A stretch of DNA of 64,000 nt, taken from assembly GCF_010550245.1 (NCBI RefSeq), contig NZ_JAAGLU010000010.1, forward strand, positions 124,001 to 188,000. The letters run 5' to 3'. Both the position numbers and the translations under genes were made by a program. The notes under the pieces were generated by a model. The model was given only the letters and a program-made list of their open reading frames with translations. It was not told where the DNA came from and made no database searches. Positions 11,681 through 20,448 of this stretch are shown here, piece by piece (the first letter of the stretch is position 1; every line of letters starts with the position of its first letter). This stretch comes from Streptomyces sp. SID12501 (GTDB lineage Bacteria > Actinomycetota > Actinomycetes > Streptomycetales > Streptomycetaceae).

Positions 11681-12529
11681 TCAGGCCTTCAGCGCCGCCG
11701 TGATCGCCGTGGTGAAGTCGGCGACCGTCATGGGCGCGTTCTCGCTGTTCGGGGCCGTGAGCTTCTTGCCGTCCATCACCAGGCTCGGAGTGCCGTTGAC
11801 GCCGTCCTTGTTGGTGTTGAACGTCTGGGACATCGCCAGCGCCCAGGCGTCGTACGTGCCGTCCTCGACGGCGGTCTGGAACTTCGTGTTGTTCTTGAGC
11901 GCGCTGACCGTGTTCGCCACCTTGATCAGGTAGTCGTCGCTCTTGAACTTGTCGTCCGTCTCCTCGGGGTGGTACTTCGCCGAGTAGAGCGCGGTCTTGT
12001 ACTCCAGGAACGCCTCAGGGCTCACGTTCAGCGCGGCACCCATGGCGCTCATCGCGTTCTTGGAACCCTCGCCGCGGGAGCCGATCTGGATCTTCCCGTT
12101 GTCGTCGGTGTCACCGTCGAGGAATGTGCCGCCGATGTACTGGATCTTGAACTTGCCCGCGTCGAAGTCCTGCTTGAGGGTCGAGCCGACCGTCTGCTCG
12201 AACTGGGCGCAGATCGGGCAGCGCGGGTCCTCGTACAGCTTGAGGGTCTTCTTGGCGGTGCTCTTGCCGAGGACCACTGTCGTGCCGTTCGTGCCCGTGG
12301 TGTTGGCCGGCGCGACGACCTTCGCGTCCTTCGCCGTGGCCCAGTAGCCCGGCTTGTTGTTCTGCACGACCGCGTAGCCGATACCGCCGGCTATCGCGAG
12401 GACGGCGACGACGGCACCGGCCACGATGACCTGCCGCTTCACCTTGTCCCGCTTGGCCTGGCGCTGGCGCTCCTCGCGCAGACGTTCACGGGCCGCGTTC
12501 TTGGACGCCTGGCTGTTCCGCTTGCTCAT
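11681..12529 (-). CDS. DsbA-like thioredoxin-fold protein, membrane-anchored
   Basis: 282 residues. A basic cytoplasmic stretch (residues 1-32) is followed by a single membrane segment (about 33-56) and an extracytoplasmic thioredoxin-like domain with the active site CPIC (in EDPRCPICAQFE, about residue 105) and the cis-Pro region VNGTPSLVMDG. It belongs to the DsbA/thioredoxin_4 family that oxidises or isomerises disulfides in secreted proteins. ATG 12529 has GGGAG about 9 nt upstream. A paralogue with the same layout lies at 41.5 kb. Confidence 0.87.
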   Translation of the reverse strand: MSKRNSQASKNAARERLREERQRQAKRDKVKRQVIVAGAVVAVLAIAGGIGYAVVQNNKPGYWATAKDAKVVAPANTTGTNGTTVVLGKSTAKKTLKLYEDPRCPICAQFEQTVGSTLKQDFDAGKFKIQYIGGTFLDGDTDDNGKIQIGSRGEGSKNAMSAMGAALNVSPEAFLEYKTALYSAKYHPEETDDKFKSDDYLIKVANTVSALKNNTKFQTAVEDGTYDAWALAMSQTFNTNKDGVNGTPSLVMDGKKLTAPNSENAPMTVADFTTAITAALKA

Positions 12530-12640
12530 GCTGGTGATCTCCCTGGGGAACGCGTACGCGGCATGGGCGGCGTACACGGAAGTGAATGGAGGGCTTGCCG
12601 GTGCTGGTCGCTCGGGGCTGTCGCTCGGGCGGGTTGCCGC

Positions 12641-13336
12641 TCAGGCGAAGGCGAGCAGGTTCGGGCGCGGCGGTCCTCGTCGTCCCAGGGAGTGCACGAG
12701 CAGACGCGCGCGGAGGGCGGCGACGCGCTGAGCCGGTCGCGGAAGACGGCGTACCGCCGGGGCGGACCGGACCGTCACCGCGGCGGCGGCCAGCAGCAGC
12801 GGGCGGAAGGTGGAGGTGGTGAGCGCGCCCAGCAGCTGGGCCAGGGCCCGCTCGCCCCGGCGCAGCCAGGCGGCGGCCAGCAGCCCCACTCCGACATGCG
12901 CGGCCAGCAGCAGCCAGGCGGTCGACGGGCCCGAGTGGGCGAGCAGCGCCGCCACCCGGTCGGTGTCGGTGCCCGCAACCCGGGCCAGCGGGGTGCTCAC
13001 GCCGTCGCCGGCGCACAGTACGTCGAAGCCCACCGAACGCAGCGGGCCGGCGACCGGCCCGCCCGCCCGGCCGTAACAGACCGTCTGGCCGGTGGTGAAG
13101 ACCGTGTCGGCAGCCAGCTCCAGCGGGATGAGCAGGACAGCGATCCGGGCGAAGCCACGCTCGCGGCCGGCCAGCGCGTACGCGACGACGAAGACGGCGG
13201 CGGCGATCACGGCCACCGTCCCCATCGGCAGCGGGACCCGGGACAGCAGCACGTGCGACGCGCTGCTGAGCGTCACGACGAGTGCCGTGAACAGTGCCGC
13301 GCGTACGGCTCTGAGGTGGGTCCCGGATATGTCCAT
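12641..13336 (-). CDS. Integral membrane protein of unknown function
   Basis: 231 residues with about five hydrophobic segments (around residues 12-30, 38-58, 65-82, 135-155 and 180-195). A Cys-containing loop in the middle (TVCYGRAGG, VLCAGDG) is followed by an Arg-rich cytoplasmic tail. I do not recognise the family. It lies 111 nt upstream of the DsbA-like gene on the same strand, so a joint role in extracytoplasmic redox chemistry is possible but is only a guess from position. Confidence 0.7.
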   Translation of the reverse strand: MDISGTHLRAVRAALFTALVVTLSSASHVLLSRVPLPMGTVAVIAAAVFVVAYALAGRERGFARIAVLLIPLELAADTVFTTGQTVCYGRAGGPVAGPLRSVGFDVLCAGDGVSTPLARVAGTDTDRVAALLAHSGPSTAWLLLAAHVGVGLLAAAWLRRGERALAQLLGALTTSTFRPLLLAAAAVTVRSAPAVRRLPRPAQRVAALRARLLVHSLGRRGPPRPNLLAFA

Positions 13337-13418
13337 AGCGGAGGTGAGTGTGTCACGGACTCCTGTAGGAGGTCCCTAAAAGCTCCCTGTGAGCGTGTGC
13401 ACTGCCGGAAATTCGGAA

Positions 13419-13452
13419 GGGGTGTCCAAGGGGGTGTCCAAAGGGGGTGTCT
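13419..13452. repeat. Three tandem copies of GGGGTGTCC
   Basis: Copies start at 13419, 13431 and 13444 (the last ends in T), 12-13 nt apart, ending at the stop codon of the DUF2252 gene. No function is recognised. Confidence 0.6.
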
Positions 13453-14776
13453 AGAGGCCCGGGATCCGGCCGTTGCGGAACAGGTCCACGAAGGTCTGGT
13501 GGTCGGCACGTGCGCGTGCGCCGTACTCGTGGGCGAAGTCCACCAGGACGTCCGCGAAGCCCGCCTCGTCGGCCGCGATCACCGCGTCGATGGCCCGCTC
13601 CGTGGAGAAGGGCACCAGGGACTCGCCCGACTGGTCGTCCGCCGCCGCGTGCATCGTGGCCGTCGCCCGGCCCAGGTCGGCGACGACGTCCGCGATCTCC
13701 TCCGGGTCGTCGATGTCACCCCAGTCCAGGTCCACGGCGTACGGCGACACCTCGGCGACCAGCTGACCGCGGCCGTCCAGCTCGGTCCAGCCCAGCCACG
13801 GGTCGGCGTGGTCCTGGAGGGCGCGCTGCGAGATCACCGTGCGGTGGCCCTCGTGCTGGAAGTAGCCGCGGATCGCCGGGTCGGTGATGTGCCGGGAGAC
13901 GGCCGGGGTCTGGGCCTGCTTGATGTAGATCACCACATCGTTCTCCAGGGCGTCCGTGGCGCCCTCCAGGAGGATGTTGTACGAGGGCAGCCCGGCCGAG
14001 CCGATGCCGATGCCACGACGGCCGACGACGTCCTTCACCCGGTACGAGTCCGGGCGGGTCAGGGACGACTCCGGCAGCGTCTCCAGGTAACCGTCGAAGG
14101 CGGCCAGCACCTTGTAGCGCGTGGCCGCGTCCAGCTCGATGGAGCCGCCGCCCGGCGCGAACCGGCGCTCGAAGTCGCGGATCTCCGTCATCGAGTCGAG
14201 CAGCCCGAACCGCGTCAGCGAGCGCGCGTCACGCAGCGCGTCCAGCAGCGGACCCTGGGCGGTGTCCAGGGTGAACGGCGGCACCTCGTCGCTCTTCGCG
14301 CCGGTCGCGAGGGCGCGGATGCGCTCGCGGTACGCGCCCGCGTACGTCCGCACCAGCTCGGTGATCTGCTCGTCGGAGAGCGCCTTCGCGTACCCGATGA
14401 GGGCCAGGGAGGCGGCGAGGCGCTTGAGGTCCCAGGTGAAGGGCCCGACGTACGCCTCGTCGAAGTCGTTGACGTTGAAGATCAGCCGGCCCTCGGCGTC
14501 CATGTACGTGCCGAAGTTCTCCGCGTGCAGGTCGCCGTGGATCCACACGCGCGCGGTGCGGTCGTCCAGGTACGGTCCGCCCCGCCTCTCGGCCTCCAGA
14601 TCGTGGTAGAAGAGGCACGCCGTACCCCGGTAGAACGCGAACGCGGAAGCCGCCATCTTGCGGAACTTCACGCGGAACGCGGCCGGATCGGCGGCCAGGA
14701 GCTCGCCGAACGCGGTGTCGAAGACGGTGAGGATCTCCTCGCCGCGGTGCTCGGCGCTGAGCTGCGGAACCGACAT
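13451..14776 (-). CDS. DUF2252 family protein
   Basis: 441 residues. The kinase-like features of DUF2252 are visible: RVWIHGDLHAENFGTYMD (about 90-107), similar to the HGDxHxxN catalytic loop of aminoglycoside phosphotransferase-like folds, and FNVNDFDEAYVGPF, similar to a DFD metal-binding motif. YRVKDVVGRRGIGIGSAG lies further on. No substrate is known for the family. ATG 14776 is preceded by AGGAGG at 9 nt, so I reject the longer frame running 80 codons upstream. It is divergent from dnaE. Confidence 0.88.
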   Translation of the reverse strand: MSVPQLSAEHRGEEILTVFDTAFGELLAADPAAFRVKFRKMAASAFAFYRGTACLFYHDLEAERRGGPYLDDRTARVWIHGDLHAENFGTYMDAEGRLIFNVNDFDEAYVGPFTWDLKRLAASLALIGYAKALSDEQITELVRTYAGAYRERIRALATGAKSDEVPPFTLDTAQGPLLDALRDARSLTRFGLLDSMTEIRDFERRFAPGGGSIELDAATRYKVLAAFDGYLETLPESSLTRPDSYRVKDVVGRRGIGIGSAGLPSYNILLEGATDALENDVVIYIKQAQTPAVSRHITDPAIRGYFQHEGHRTVISQRALQDHADPWLGWTELDGRGQLVAEVSPYAVDLDWGDIDDPEEIADVVADLGRATATMHAAADDQSGESLVPFSTERAIDAVIAADEAGFADVLVDFAHEYGARARADHQTFVDLFRNGRIPGL

Positions 14777-14991
14777 CGCTTGGTGCCTCCTGGTGCAGGT
14801 GATGCAAGACGAATGGGGCCGGACAGGCCGACCGGGGAGACGAATGACTCCGTCGTCCCTCCAACGTCCGAGGGTATGCCGGAGTGCCCACGACCCGCCC
14901 ACGAAGGTACGGGGGAGGCGCCTCACGCTGTCAGTGCCGAGGCTTAGACTTCGTCGCTGTCCCCCCAGACTGCCCGCAGCCTGTCGCCGAG

Positions 14992-15027
14992 CGCCCACCC
15001 GTCTCCCGACCACCACCCCTCAACGAG
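14992..15027 (+). repeat. 36-bp dispersed repeat, copy 1 (upstream of dnaE)
   Basis: This 36-mer, starting CGCCCACCCGTCTCCCG, matches 34015-34050 at 33 of 36 positions. Both copies lie between a minus-strand gene start and a following plus-strand gene. It is pyrimidine-rich, with no internal hairpin. Confidence 0.65.
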
Positions 15028-15066
15028 GCGCTTCGCGCCACTGCCCCGCCCCATGGAGGCCATGCC

Positions 15067-18000
15067 GTGTCAAAGCCGCCGTTCACGCACCTGCACGTCC
15101 ACACCCAGTACTCGCTGCTGGACGGTGCCGCGCGGCTCAAGGACATGTTCGACGCGTGCAACGAGATGGGCATGACCCATATCGCCATGTCCGACCACGG
15201 CAACCTCCACGGCGCGTACGACTTCTTCCACACCGCCAAGAAGGCCGGCGTCACGCCGATCATCGGCATCGAGGCGTATGTGGCACCCGAGTCGCGGCGC
15301 AACAAGCGGAAGATCCAGTGGGGCCAGCCGCACCAGAAGCGCGACGACGTGTCCGGTTCCGGCGGCTACACCCACAAGACGATCTGGGCGTCCAACGCGA
15401 AGGGCCTGCACAACCTCTTCCGGCTGTCCTCGGACGCGTACGCGGAGGGCTGGCTGCAGAAGTGGCCGCGCATGGACAAGGAGACCATCTCCCAGTGGTC
15501 CGAGGGGCTCATCGCCTCCACCGGCTGCCCCTCAGGCGAGCTCCAGACCCGGCTGCGCCTCGGCCAGAAGGAGGAGGCGCTCAAGGCGGCCTCCGAGTAC
15601 CAGGACATCTTCGGCAAGGACCGGTACTTCCTGGAGCTGATGGACCACGGCATCGAGATCGAGAGCCGGGTCCGCGACGGCCTCCTGGAGATCGGCAAGA
15701 AGCTCGGCATCCCGCCCCTGGTGACGAACGACTCGCACTACACGTACGCGCACGAGTCGGTCGCGCACGACGCGCTGCTGTGCATCCAGACCGGCAAGAA
15801 CCTCTCCGACCCCGACCGCTTCCGCTTCGACGGCACCGGCTACTACCTGAAGTCCACGGACGAGATGTACGCCATCGACTCCTCGGACGCCTGGCAGGAA
15901 GGCTGCGCCAACACCCTCCTGGTGGCCGAACAGATCGACACCTCCGGCATGTTCGAGGCCAGGAACCTCATGCCGAAGTTCGACATCCCGGACGGCTTCA
16001 CCGAGATCACCTGGTTCCAGGAGGAGGTCCGGCTCGGCATGAACCGGCGCTTCCCCGGCGGTGTCCCCGACGACCGCCAGAAGCAGGCGGAGTACGAGAT
16101 GGACGTCATCATCCAGATGGGGTTCCCGGGGTACTTCCTCGTCGTCGCCGACTTCATCATGTGGGCCAAGAAGCAGGGCATCGCGGTCGGCCCCGGCCGC
16201 GGTTCCGCGGCCGGTTCGATCGTCGCGTACGCCATGGGCATCACCGACCTCGACCCGATCCCGCACGGTCTGATCTTCGAGCGGTTCCTCAACCCCGAGC
16301 GCGTCTCCATGCCCGACGTCGACATCGACTTCGACGAACGCCGGCGCGTCGAGGTGATCCGGTACGTGACCGAGAAGTACGGCGCCGACAAGGTCGCCAT
16401 GATCGGCACGTACGGCAAGATCAAGGCGAAGAACGCCATCAAGGACTCCGCGCGCGTGCTGGGCTACCCGTACGCGATGGGCGACCGGCTCACCAAGGCG
16501 ATGCCCGCCGACGTCCTCGGTAAGGGCATCGACCTCAACGGCATCACCGACCCCACGCACCCGCGTTACAGCGAGGCCGGCGAGATCCGGGCGATGTACG
16601 AGAACGAGCCCGACGTGAAGAAGGTCATCGACACCGCCAAGGGCGTCGAGGGTCTGGTCCGGCAGATGGGTGTGCACGCGGCCGGCGTCATCATGTCCAG
16701 CGAGCCCATCGTGGACCACGCCCCGATCTGGGTGCGGCACACCGACGGCGTGACCATCACACAGTGGGACTACCCGCAGTGCGAGTCGCTCGGCCTGCTG
16801 AAGATGGACTTCCTGGGCCTGCGCAACCTGACCATCATGGACGACGCCGTCAAGATGGTGAAGGCCGGCAAGGCCGTCGACCTCGACCTGCTGGCCCTGC
16901 CGCTCGACGATCCGGCGACGTTCGAACTGCTCCAGCGCGGCGACACCCTCGGGGTGTTCCAGTTCGACGGCGGACCCATGCGCTCGCTGCTGCGTCTGAT
17001 GAAGCCCGACAACTTCGAGGACATTTCCGCCGTCTCGGCGCTCTACCGTCCCGGCCCGATGGGCATGGACTCGCACACCAACTACGCGCTGCGCAAGAAC
17101 AAGCTCCAGGAGATCACCCCGATCCACAAGGAGCTGGAGGAGCCTCTCCAGGAGGTCCTCGCGGTCACCTACGGTCTGATCGTCTACCAGGAGCAGGTGC
17201 AGAAGGCCGCCCAGATCATCGCCGGGTACTCCCTCGGCGAGGCCGACATCCTGCGCCGCGTGATGGGCAAGAAGAAGCCCGACGAACTGGCCAAGAACTT
17301 CACCATCTTCCAGGCCGGCGCCAAGAAGAACGGCTACAGCGACGAGGCGATCAAGGCCCTGTGGGACGTCCTGGTCCCCTTCGCCGGATACGCCTTCAAC
17401 AAGGCCCACTCGGCCGCCTACGGGCTGGTGTCCTACTGGACCGCCTATCTGAAGGCGAACTACCCGGCCGAGTACATGGCGGGTCTGCTCACCTCGGTCA
17501 AGGACGACAAGGACAAGTCCGCGATCTATCTGAACGAGTGCCGGCGCATGGGCATCAAGGTGCTCCCGCCCAACGTCAACGAGTCGATGTCCAACTTCGC
17601 CGCCCAGGGCGACGACGTGATCCTCTTCGGCCTCTCCGCGGTGCGCAACGTCGGTACGAACGTCGTCGAGTCGATCATCAAGTCCCGCAACGCCAAGGGG
17701 AAGTACGGCTCCTTCCCCGACTACCTCGACAAGGTCGAGGCCGTCGTCTGCAACAAGCGGACCACGGAGTCGCTGATCAAGGCCGGCGCGTTCGACAGCA
17801 TGGGGCACACCCGCAAGGGCCTCACCGCGCACTTCGAGCCGATGATCGACAACGTGGTCGCGGTGAAGAGGAAAGAGGCCGAGGGACAGTTCGACCTCTT
17901 CGGCGGCGGCGACGAGGACACCGACGAGCCCGGCTTCGGTCTCGACATCGAGTTCACCACCGACGAGTGGGACAAGGCCTATCTGCTCGCCCAGGAGCGG

Positions 18001-18603
18001 GAGATGCTCGGCCTGTACGTCTCCGACCACCCGCTCTTCGGCCTGGAGCACGTCCTGTCCGACAAGGCCGACGCGGGCATCTCCCAGCTCACCGGAGGTG
18101 AGCACGCGGACGGCGCGGTCGTCACCATCGGCGGCATCATCTCCGGCCTCCAGCGCAAGATGACCAAGCAGGGCAACGCCTGGGCCATCGCCACCGTGGA
18201 GGACCTCGCCGGTTCCATCGAGTGCATGTTCTTCCCGGCGACCTACCAGCTGGTGTCGACCCAACTCGTCGAGGACGCCGTCGTCTTCGTCAAGGGACGC
18301 CTCGACAAGCGCGAGGACGTGCCCCGGCTGGTCGCGATGGAACTCCAGGTCCCCGACCTGTCCAACGCCGGAACCAACGCGATGGTGATCCTCACCATCC
18401 CCGCGCTGAAGGTCACCCCGCCGATGATCAGCAGGCTCGGCGAGATCCTCAGCCACCACAAGGGCGAGAGCGAGGTCCGCATCAGACTCCAGGGACCGAG
18501 CAAGACCACCGTGCTGCGGCTCGACAGGCACCGGGTGAAGGCGGATCCGGCGCTCTTCGGCGACCTGAAGGTGCTCCTCGGACCGGCCTGCCTCGCGGGC
18601 TGA
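15067..18603 (+). CDS. dnaE: DNA polymerase III alpha subunit
   Basis: 1178 residues, the replicative polymerase catalytic subunit. N-terminal PHP domain (FTHLHVHTQYSLLDG at about 6-20; AMSDHGNLHG), then the palm with GPGRGSAAGS (about 375) and PDVDIDFDERRR (about 415-426), which holds the catalytic aspartates. A fingers region, tandem helix-hairpin-helix and an OB-fold domain follow (about 990-1090). GTG 15067 has GGAGG 7 nt upstream. The reading frame begins further up, but those codons fall in the promoter and repeat region. A terminator follows. Confidence 0.97.
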   Translation: MSKPPFTHLHVHTQYSLLDGAARLKDMFDACNEMGMTHIAMSDHGNLHGAYDFFHTAKKAGVTPIIGIEAYVAPESRRNKRKIQWGQPHQKRDDVSGSGGYTHKTIWASNAKGLHNLFRLSSDAYAEGWLQKWPRMDKETISQWSEGLIASTGCPSGELQTRLRLGQKEEALKAASEYQDIFGKDRYFLELMDHGIEIESRVRDGLLEIGKKLGIPPLVTNDSHYTYAHESVAHDALLCIQTGKNLSDPDRFRFDGTGYYLKSTDEMYAIDSSDAWQEGCANTLLVAEQIDTSGMFEARNLMPKFDIPDGFTEITWFQEEVRLGMNRRFPGGVPDDRQKQAEYEMDVIIQMGFPGYFLVVADFIMWAKKQGIAVGPGRGSAAGSIVAYAMGITDLDPIPHGLIFERFLNPERVSMPDVDIDFDERRRVEVIRYVTEKYGADKVAMIGTYGKIKAKNAIKDSARVLGYPYAMGDRLTKAMPADVLGKGIDLNGITDPTHPRYSEAGEIRAMYENEPDVKKVIDTAKGVEGLVRQMGVHAAGVIMSSEPIVDHAPIWVRHTDGVTITQWDYPQCESLGLLKMDFLGLRNLTIMDDAVKMVKAGKAVDLDLLALPLDDPATFELLQRGDTLGVFQFDGGPMRSLLRLMKPDNFEDISAVSALYRPGPMGMDSHTNYALRKNKLQEITPIHKELEEPLQEVLAVTYGLIVYQEQVQKAAQIIAGYSLGEADILRRVMGKKKPDELAKNFTIFQAGAKKNGYSDEAIKALWDVLVPFAGYAFNKAHSAAYGLVSYWTAYLKANYPAEYMAGLLTSVKDDKDKSAIYLNECRRMGIKVLPPNVNESMSNFAAQGDDVILFGLSAVRNVGTNVVESIIKSRNAKGKYGSFPDYLDKVEAVVCNKRTTESLIKAGAFDSMGHTRKGLTAHFEPMIDNVVAVKRKEAEGQFDLFGGGDEDTDEPGFGLDIEFTTDEWDKAYLLAQEREMLGLYVSDHPLFGLEHVLSDKADAGISQLTGGEHADGAVVTIGGIISGLQRKMTKQGNAWAIATVEDLAGSIECMFFPATYQLVSTQLVEDAVVFVKGRLDKREDVPRLVAMELQVPDLSNAGTNAMVILTIPALKVTPPMISRLGEILSHHKGESEVRIRLQGPSKTTVLRLDRHRVKADPALFGDLKVLLGPACLAG

Positions 18604-18616
18604 CCGGCGGATGTGA

Positions 18617-18652
18617 GTGAGGGGCGCACCCGGCTCTGGGTGCGCCCCTCAC
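18617..18652 (+). terminator. Terminator of dnaE
   Basis: Perfect 15-bp stem GTGAGGGGCGCACCC / GGGTGCGCCCCTCAC with a 6-nt loop, 13 nt after the dnaE stop. It can also serve the convergent small gene. Confidence 0.85.
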
Positions 18653-18718
18653 TGTGTCCGGGCTTCGACAGCCCGCTGTTCAGCTGTCTGTCGTACTCAG
18701 CGGTGGTTCAGTGGCGGT

Positions 18719-18892
18719 TCAGTTGTGGCCGAAGCGCTTCTGCCTGCCCTTGCGTGCCATGTCACCGGGAGTCACCTGGGTGGCGCGCTGCTCGGCCTGC
18801 GACTCCATCGAGGAGGACTTCGCCTGCTCGGTACCGCGCTCGGCCTGTGACGCCTGTTCGTGCGGGCGACTCTGCTTCTTGTTCTTGGCCAT
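18719..18892 (-). CDS. Small hydrophilic protein, 57 residues
   Basis: Reads MAKNKKQSRPHEQ at the start and RKGRQKRFGHN at the end, almost entirely charged or polar and without predicted structure. ATG 18892 has AGGAGG 9 nt upstream, which separates it from a 25-codon in-frame extension. I recall similar short proteins as conserved in Streptomyces but know no function. The strong ribosome binding site and codon use support a real gene. Confidence 0.7.
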   Translation of the reverse strand: MAKNKKQSRPHEQASQAERGTEQAKSSSMESQAEQRATQVTPGDMARKGRQKRFGHN

Positions 18893-18979
18893 GGTGATCT
18901 TCCTCCTGAGGGGGATCTGGGGGCCAGAGACCGGAATCAGATTCACATGACCTGACAAAGCGCGCATGTCGGAGAATTA

Positions 18980-19002
18980 CCGTGCGTAATGCCGTGCGTA
19001 AT
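18980..19002. promoter_or_regulatory. Direct repeat CCGTGCGTAAT x2 in a divergent promoter region
   Basis: Two perfect 11-bp copies with a 12-bp period (18980-18990, 18992-19002) lie between the 57-aa gene and the NYN gene, next to A/T-rich GAGAATTA. They could be a regulator site for either gene. No known family site is recognised. Confidence 0.4.
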
Positions 19003-19142
19003 AGGGTCGAGTCGTGCGCTGGGACCCTCGGCCGACCCGGGGAACGCCACGCCGAAGATCGAGTTCGGGCCGTTAACCCCCGCGCGGTCGGGCAGACTCG
19101 AAGCAAGCCCGAAGCAAACCTCCCGGAAAGAGGGTGGATCGC

Positions 19143-20363
19143 GTGGACCGCTGCATCGTCCTGGTGGACGCCGGGTATCTGCTGGGGGCCGCCGCGAGTC
19201 TTCTCGCCGGAGAGCCCTCGCGGTCCCGCATCACCGTCGACCACCCCGCCCTCATCCAGGGCCTGCGAGAACGCGCCGAATCGGACACCGAACGGCCACT
19301 GCTGCGCATCTACTGGTTCGACGGCGCCCCCGACCGGGTGCCCCAGCCCGAGCACCGCAGACTCCGTGTGATGCCCCGGGTCACCGTCCGGCTCGGCGCC
19401 CTGACCCGCAGCGACGGACGGTGGGCCCAGAAGGGCGTCGACGCCGCCATGCACGCCGAGCTGACCGAGCTGGCCCGCAACCGCGCCTGCTCCGACATCG
19501 TCCTCGTCACCGGCGACGGCGATCTGCTGCCGGGCATGATGGCGGCCAAGGAGCACGGAGTCGCCGTACACCTGTGGGCCGTGCAGGCCGCCGACGGCGA
19601 CTACAACCAGTCCGAGGACCTGGTCGCCGAGGCCGACGAGCGGCGCGTCCTCGACCGTACGTGGATCACCAAGGCCGTACGGGCCAAGGAACTCGGCGGG
19701 GTCTGCGCGCCGCAGCCGGTGCCCCGTCCCGAGATCGCCGCGATCCTGTCCGCGCCGTTGCCCGAGTCGGCGCACGCGCAGGCGGCCGAGCGGGACACCG
19801 GCGAGCGGCAGGAGCACTCGGTGGCGCCCGCCGAGCAGGACGGCGAGCAGGAGCGCGTACCCACCGCAAAGGGCGTACCGACCCCCAAGGACCTGGCCGC
19901 ACTGCGGGCCCCCGGCGCCCAGCCCGCCCAGCATCCCGCCAACGCGACCCTGCGCTGGTCCTCCGACAAGGGCTGGGTCGACCGGCCGGGCGTGGCCGCC
20001 GAGCCCCCCGAGATCGCCGCCATGCCGACGCTCGCCCAGCTCACCTCGGCCGAGCAGCGCTGGGCGGACCGCGAGGAGGACATCACCACGGTCGGCGGTG
20101 ATCCGTACGAGGTCGGACAGGTGTTCTCGCGCCGCTGGATGGAGCGCCTCCCGGAACCCGCCCAGGTGCAGAAACTGTCCACGATGTACCCCCGCATCCC
20201 GCACCGCATCGACGGCGAACTGCTGCGCTACGCCGCCCGCTTCGGCCTGCTCGCCCACAAGGACGACCAGATCGACGAGCACGACCGGTACGCGATCAGG
20301 GCCGGTTTCTGGCGCGAGATCGACGTCCGTACGACCGCGGAACACGCGCCCGCCGCGGAGTGA
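19143..20363 (+). CDS. NYN-domain (PIN-like ribonuclease) protein
   Basis: 406 residues. The N-terminal NYN/PIN-like nuclease domain shows IVLVDAGYLL (first acidic residue), KGVDAAMHAEL, and IVLVTGDGDLLPGM (about 118-131), the usual metal-binding Asp pattern of this RNase fold. A Pro/Ala/Glu-rich linker (about 200-300) leads to a C-terminal domain of unknown function ending near EHAPAAE. I prefer GTG 19143, with AGAGGG about 8 nt upstream; GTG 19134 is in frame but too close to that site. RNA target unknown. Confidence 0.82.
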   Translation: MDRCIVLVDAGYLLGAAASLLAGEPSRSRITVDHPALIQGLRERAESDTERPLLRIYWFDGAPDRVPQPEHRRLRVMPRVTVRLGALTRSDGRWAQKGVDAAMHAELTELARNRACSDIVLVTGDGDLLPGMMAAKEHGVAVHLWAVQAADGDYNQSEDLVAEADERRVLDRTWITKAVRAKELGGVCAPQPVPRPEIAAILSAPLPESAHAQAAERDTGERQEHSVAPAEQDGEQERVPTAKGVPTPKDLAALRAPGAQPAQHPANATLRWSSDKGWVDRPGVAAEPPEIAAMPTLAQLTSAEQRWADREEDITTVGGDPYEVGQVFSRRWMERLPEPAQVQKLSTMYPRIPHRIDGELLRYAARFGLLAHKDDQIDEHDRYAIRAGFWREIDVRTTAEHAPAAE

Positions 20364-20435
20364 GAGGCACCCACGGGGCCAGCGCGCGGGAAGGGCGGGG
20401 CGGGGGTTGGATTTCAGGCGGAGTCGGGCACCCCG

Positions 20436-20441
20436 TACTCT
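20436..20441 (+). promoter_or_regulatory. Candidate -10 of a leaderless promoter (ABC operon)
   Basis: TACTCT ends 7 nt before GTG 20449. No Shine-Dalgarno is visible. Confidence 0.35.
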
Positions 20442-20448
20442 CGCCTTC

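Noticed and set aside
13451..15016. Longer form of the DUF2252 protein starting at 15016
   Set aside because: AGGAGG directly before ATG 14776 and the conserved start there; the extension would run over the dnaE promoter region.
15532..18531. 999-codon minus-strand frame opposite dnaE
   Set aside because: Shadow frame of dnaE, no motif, no ribosome site.
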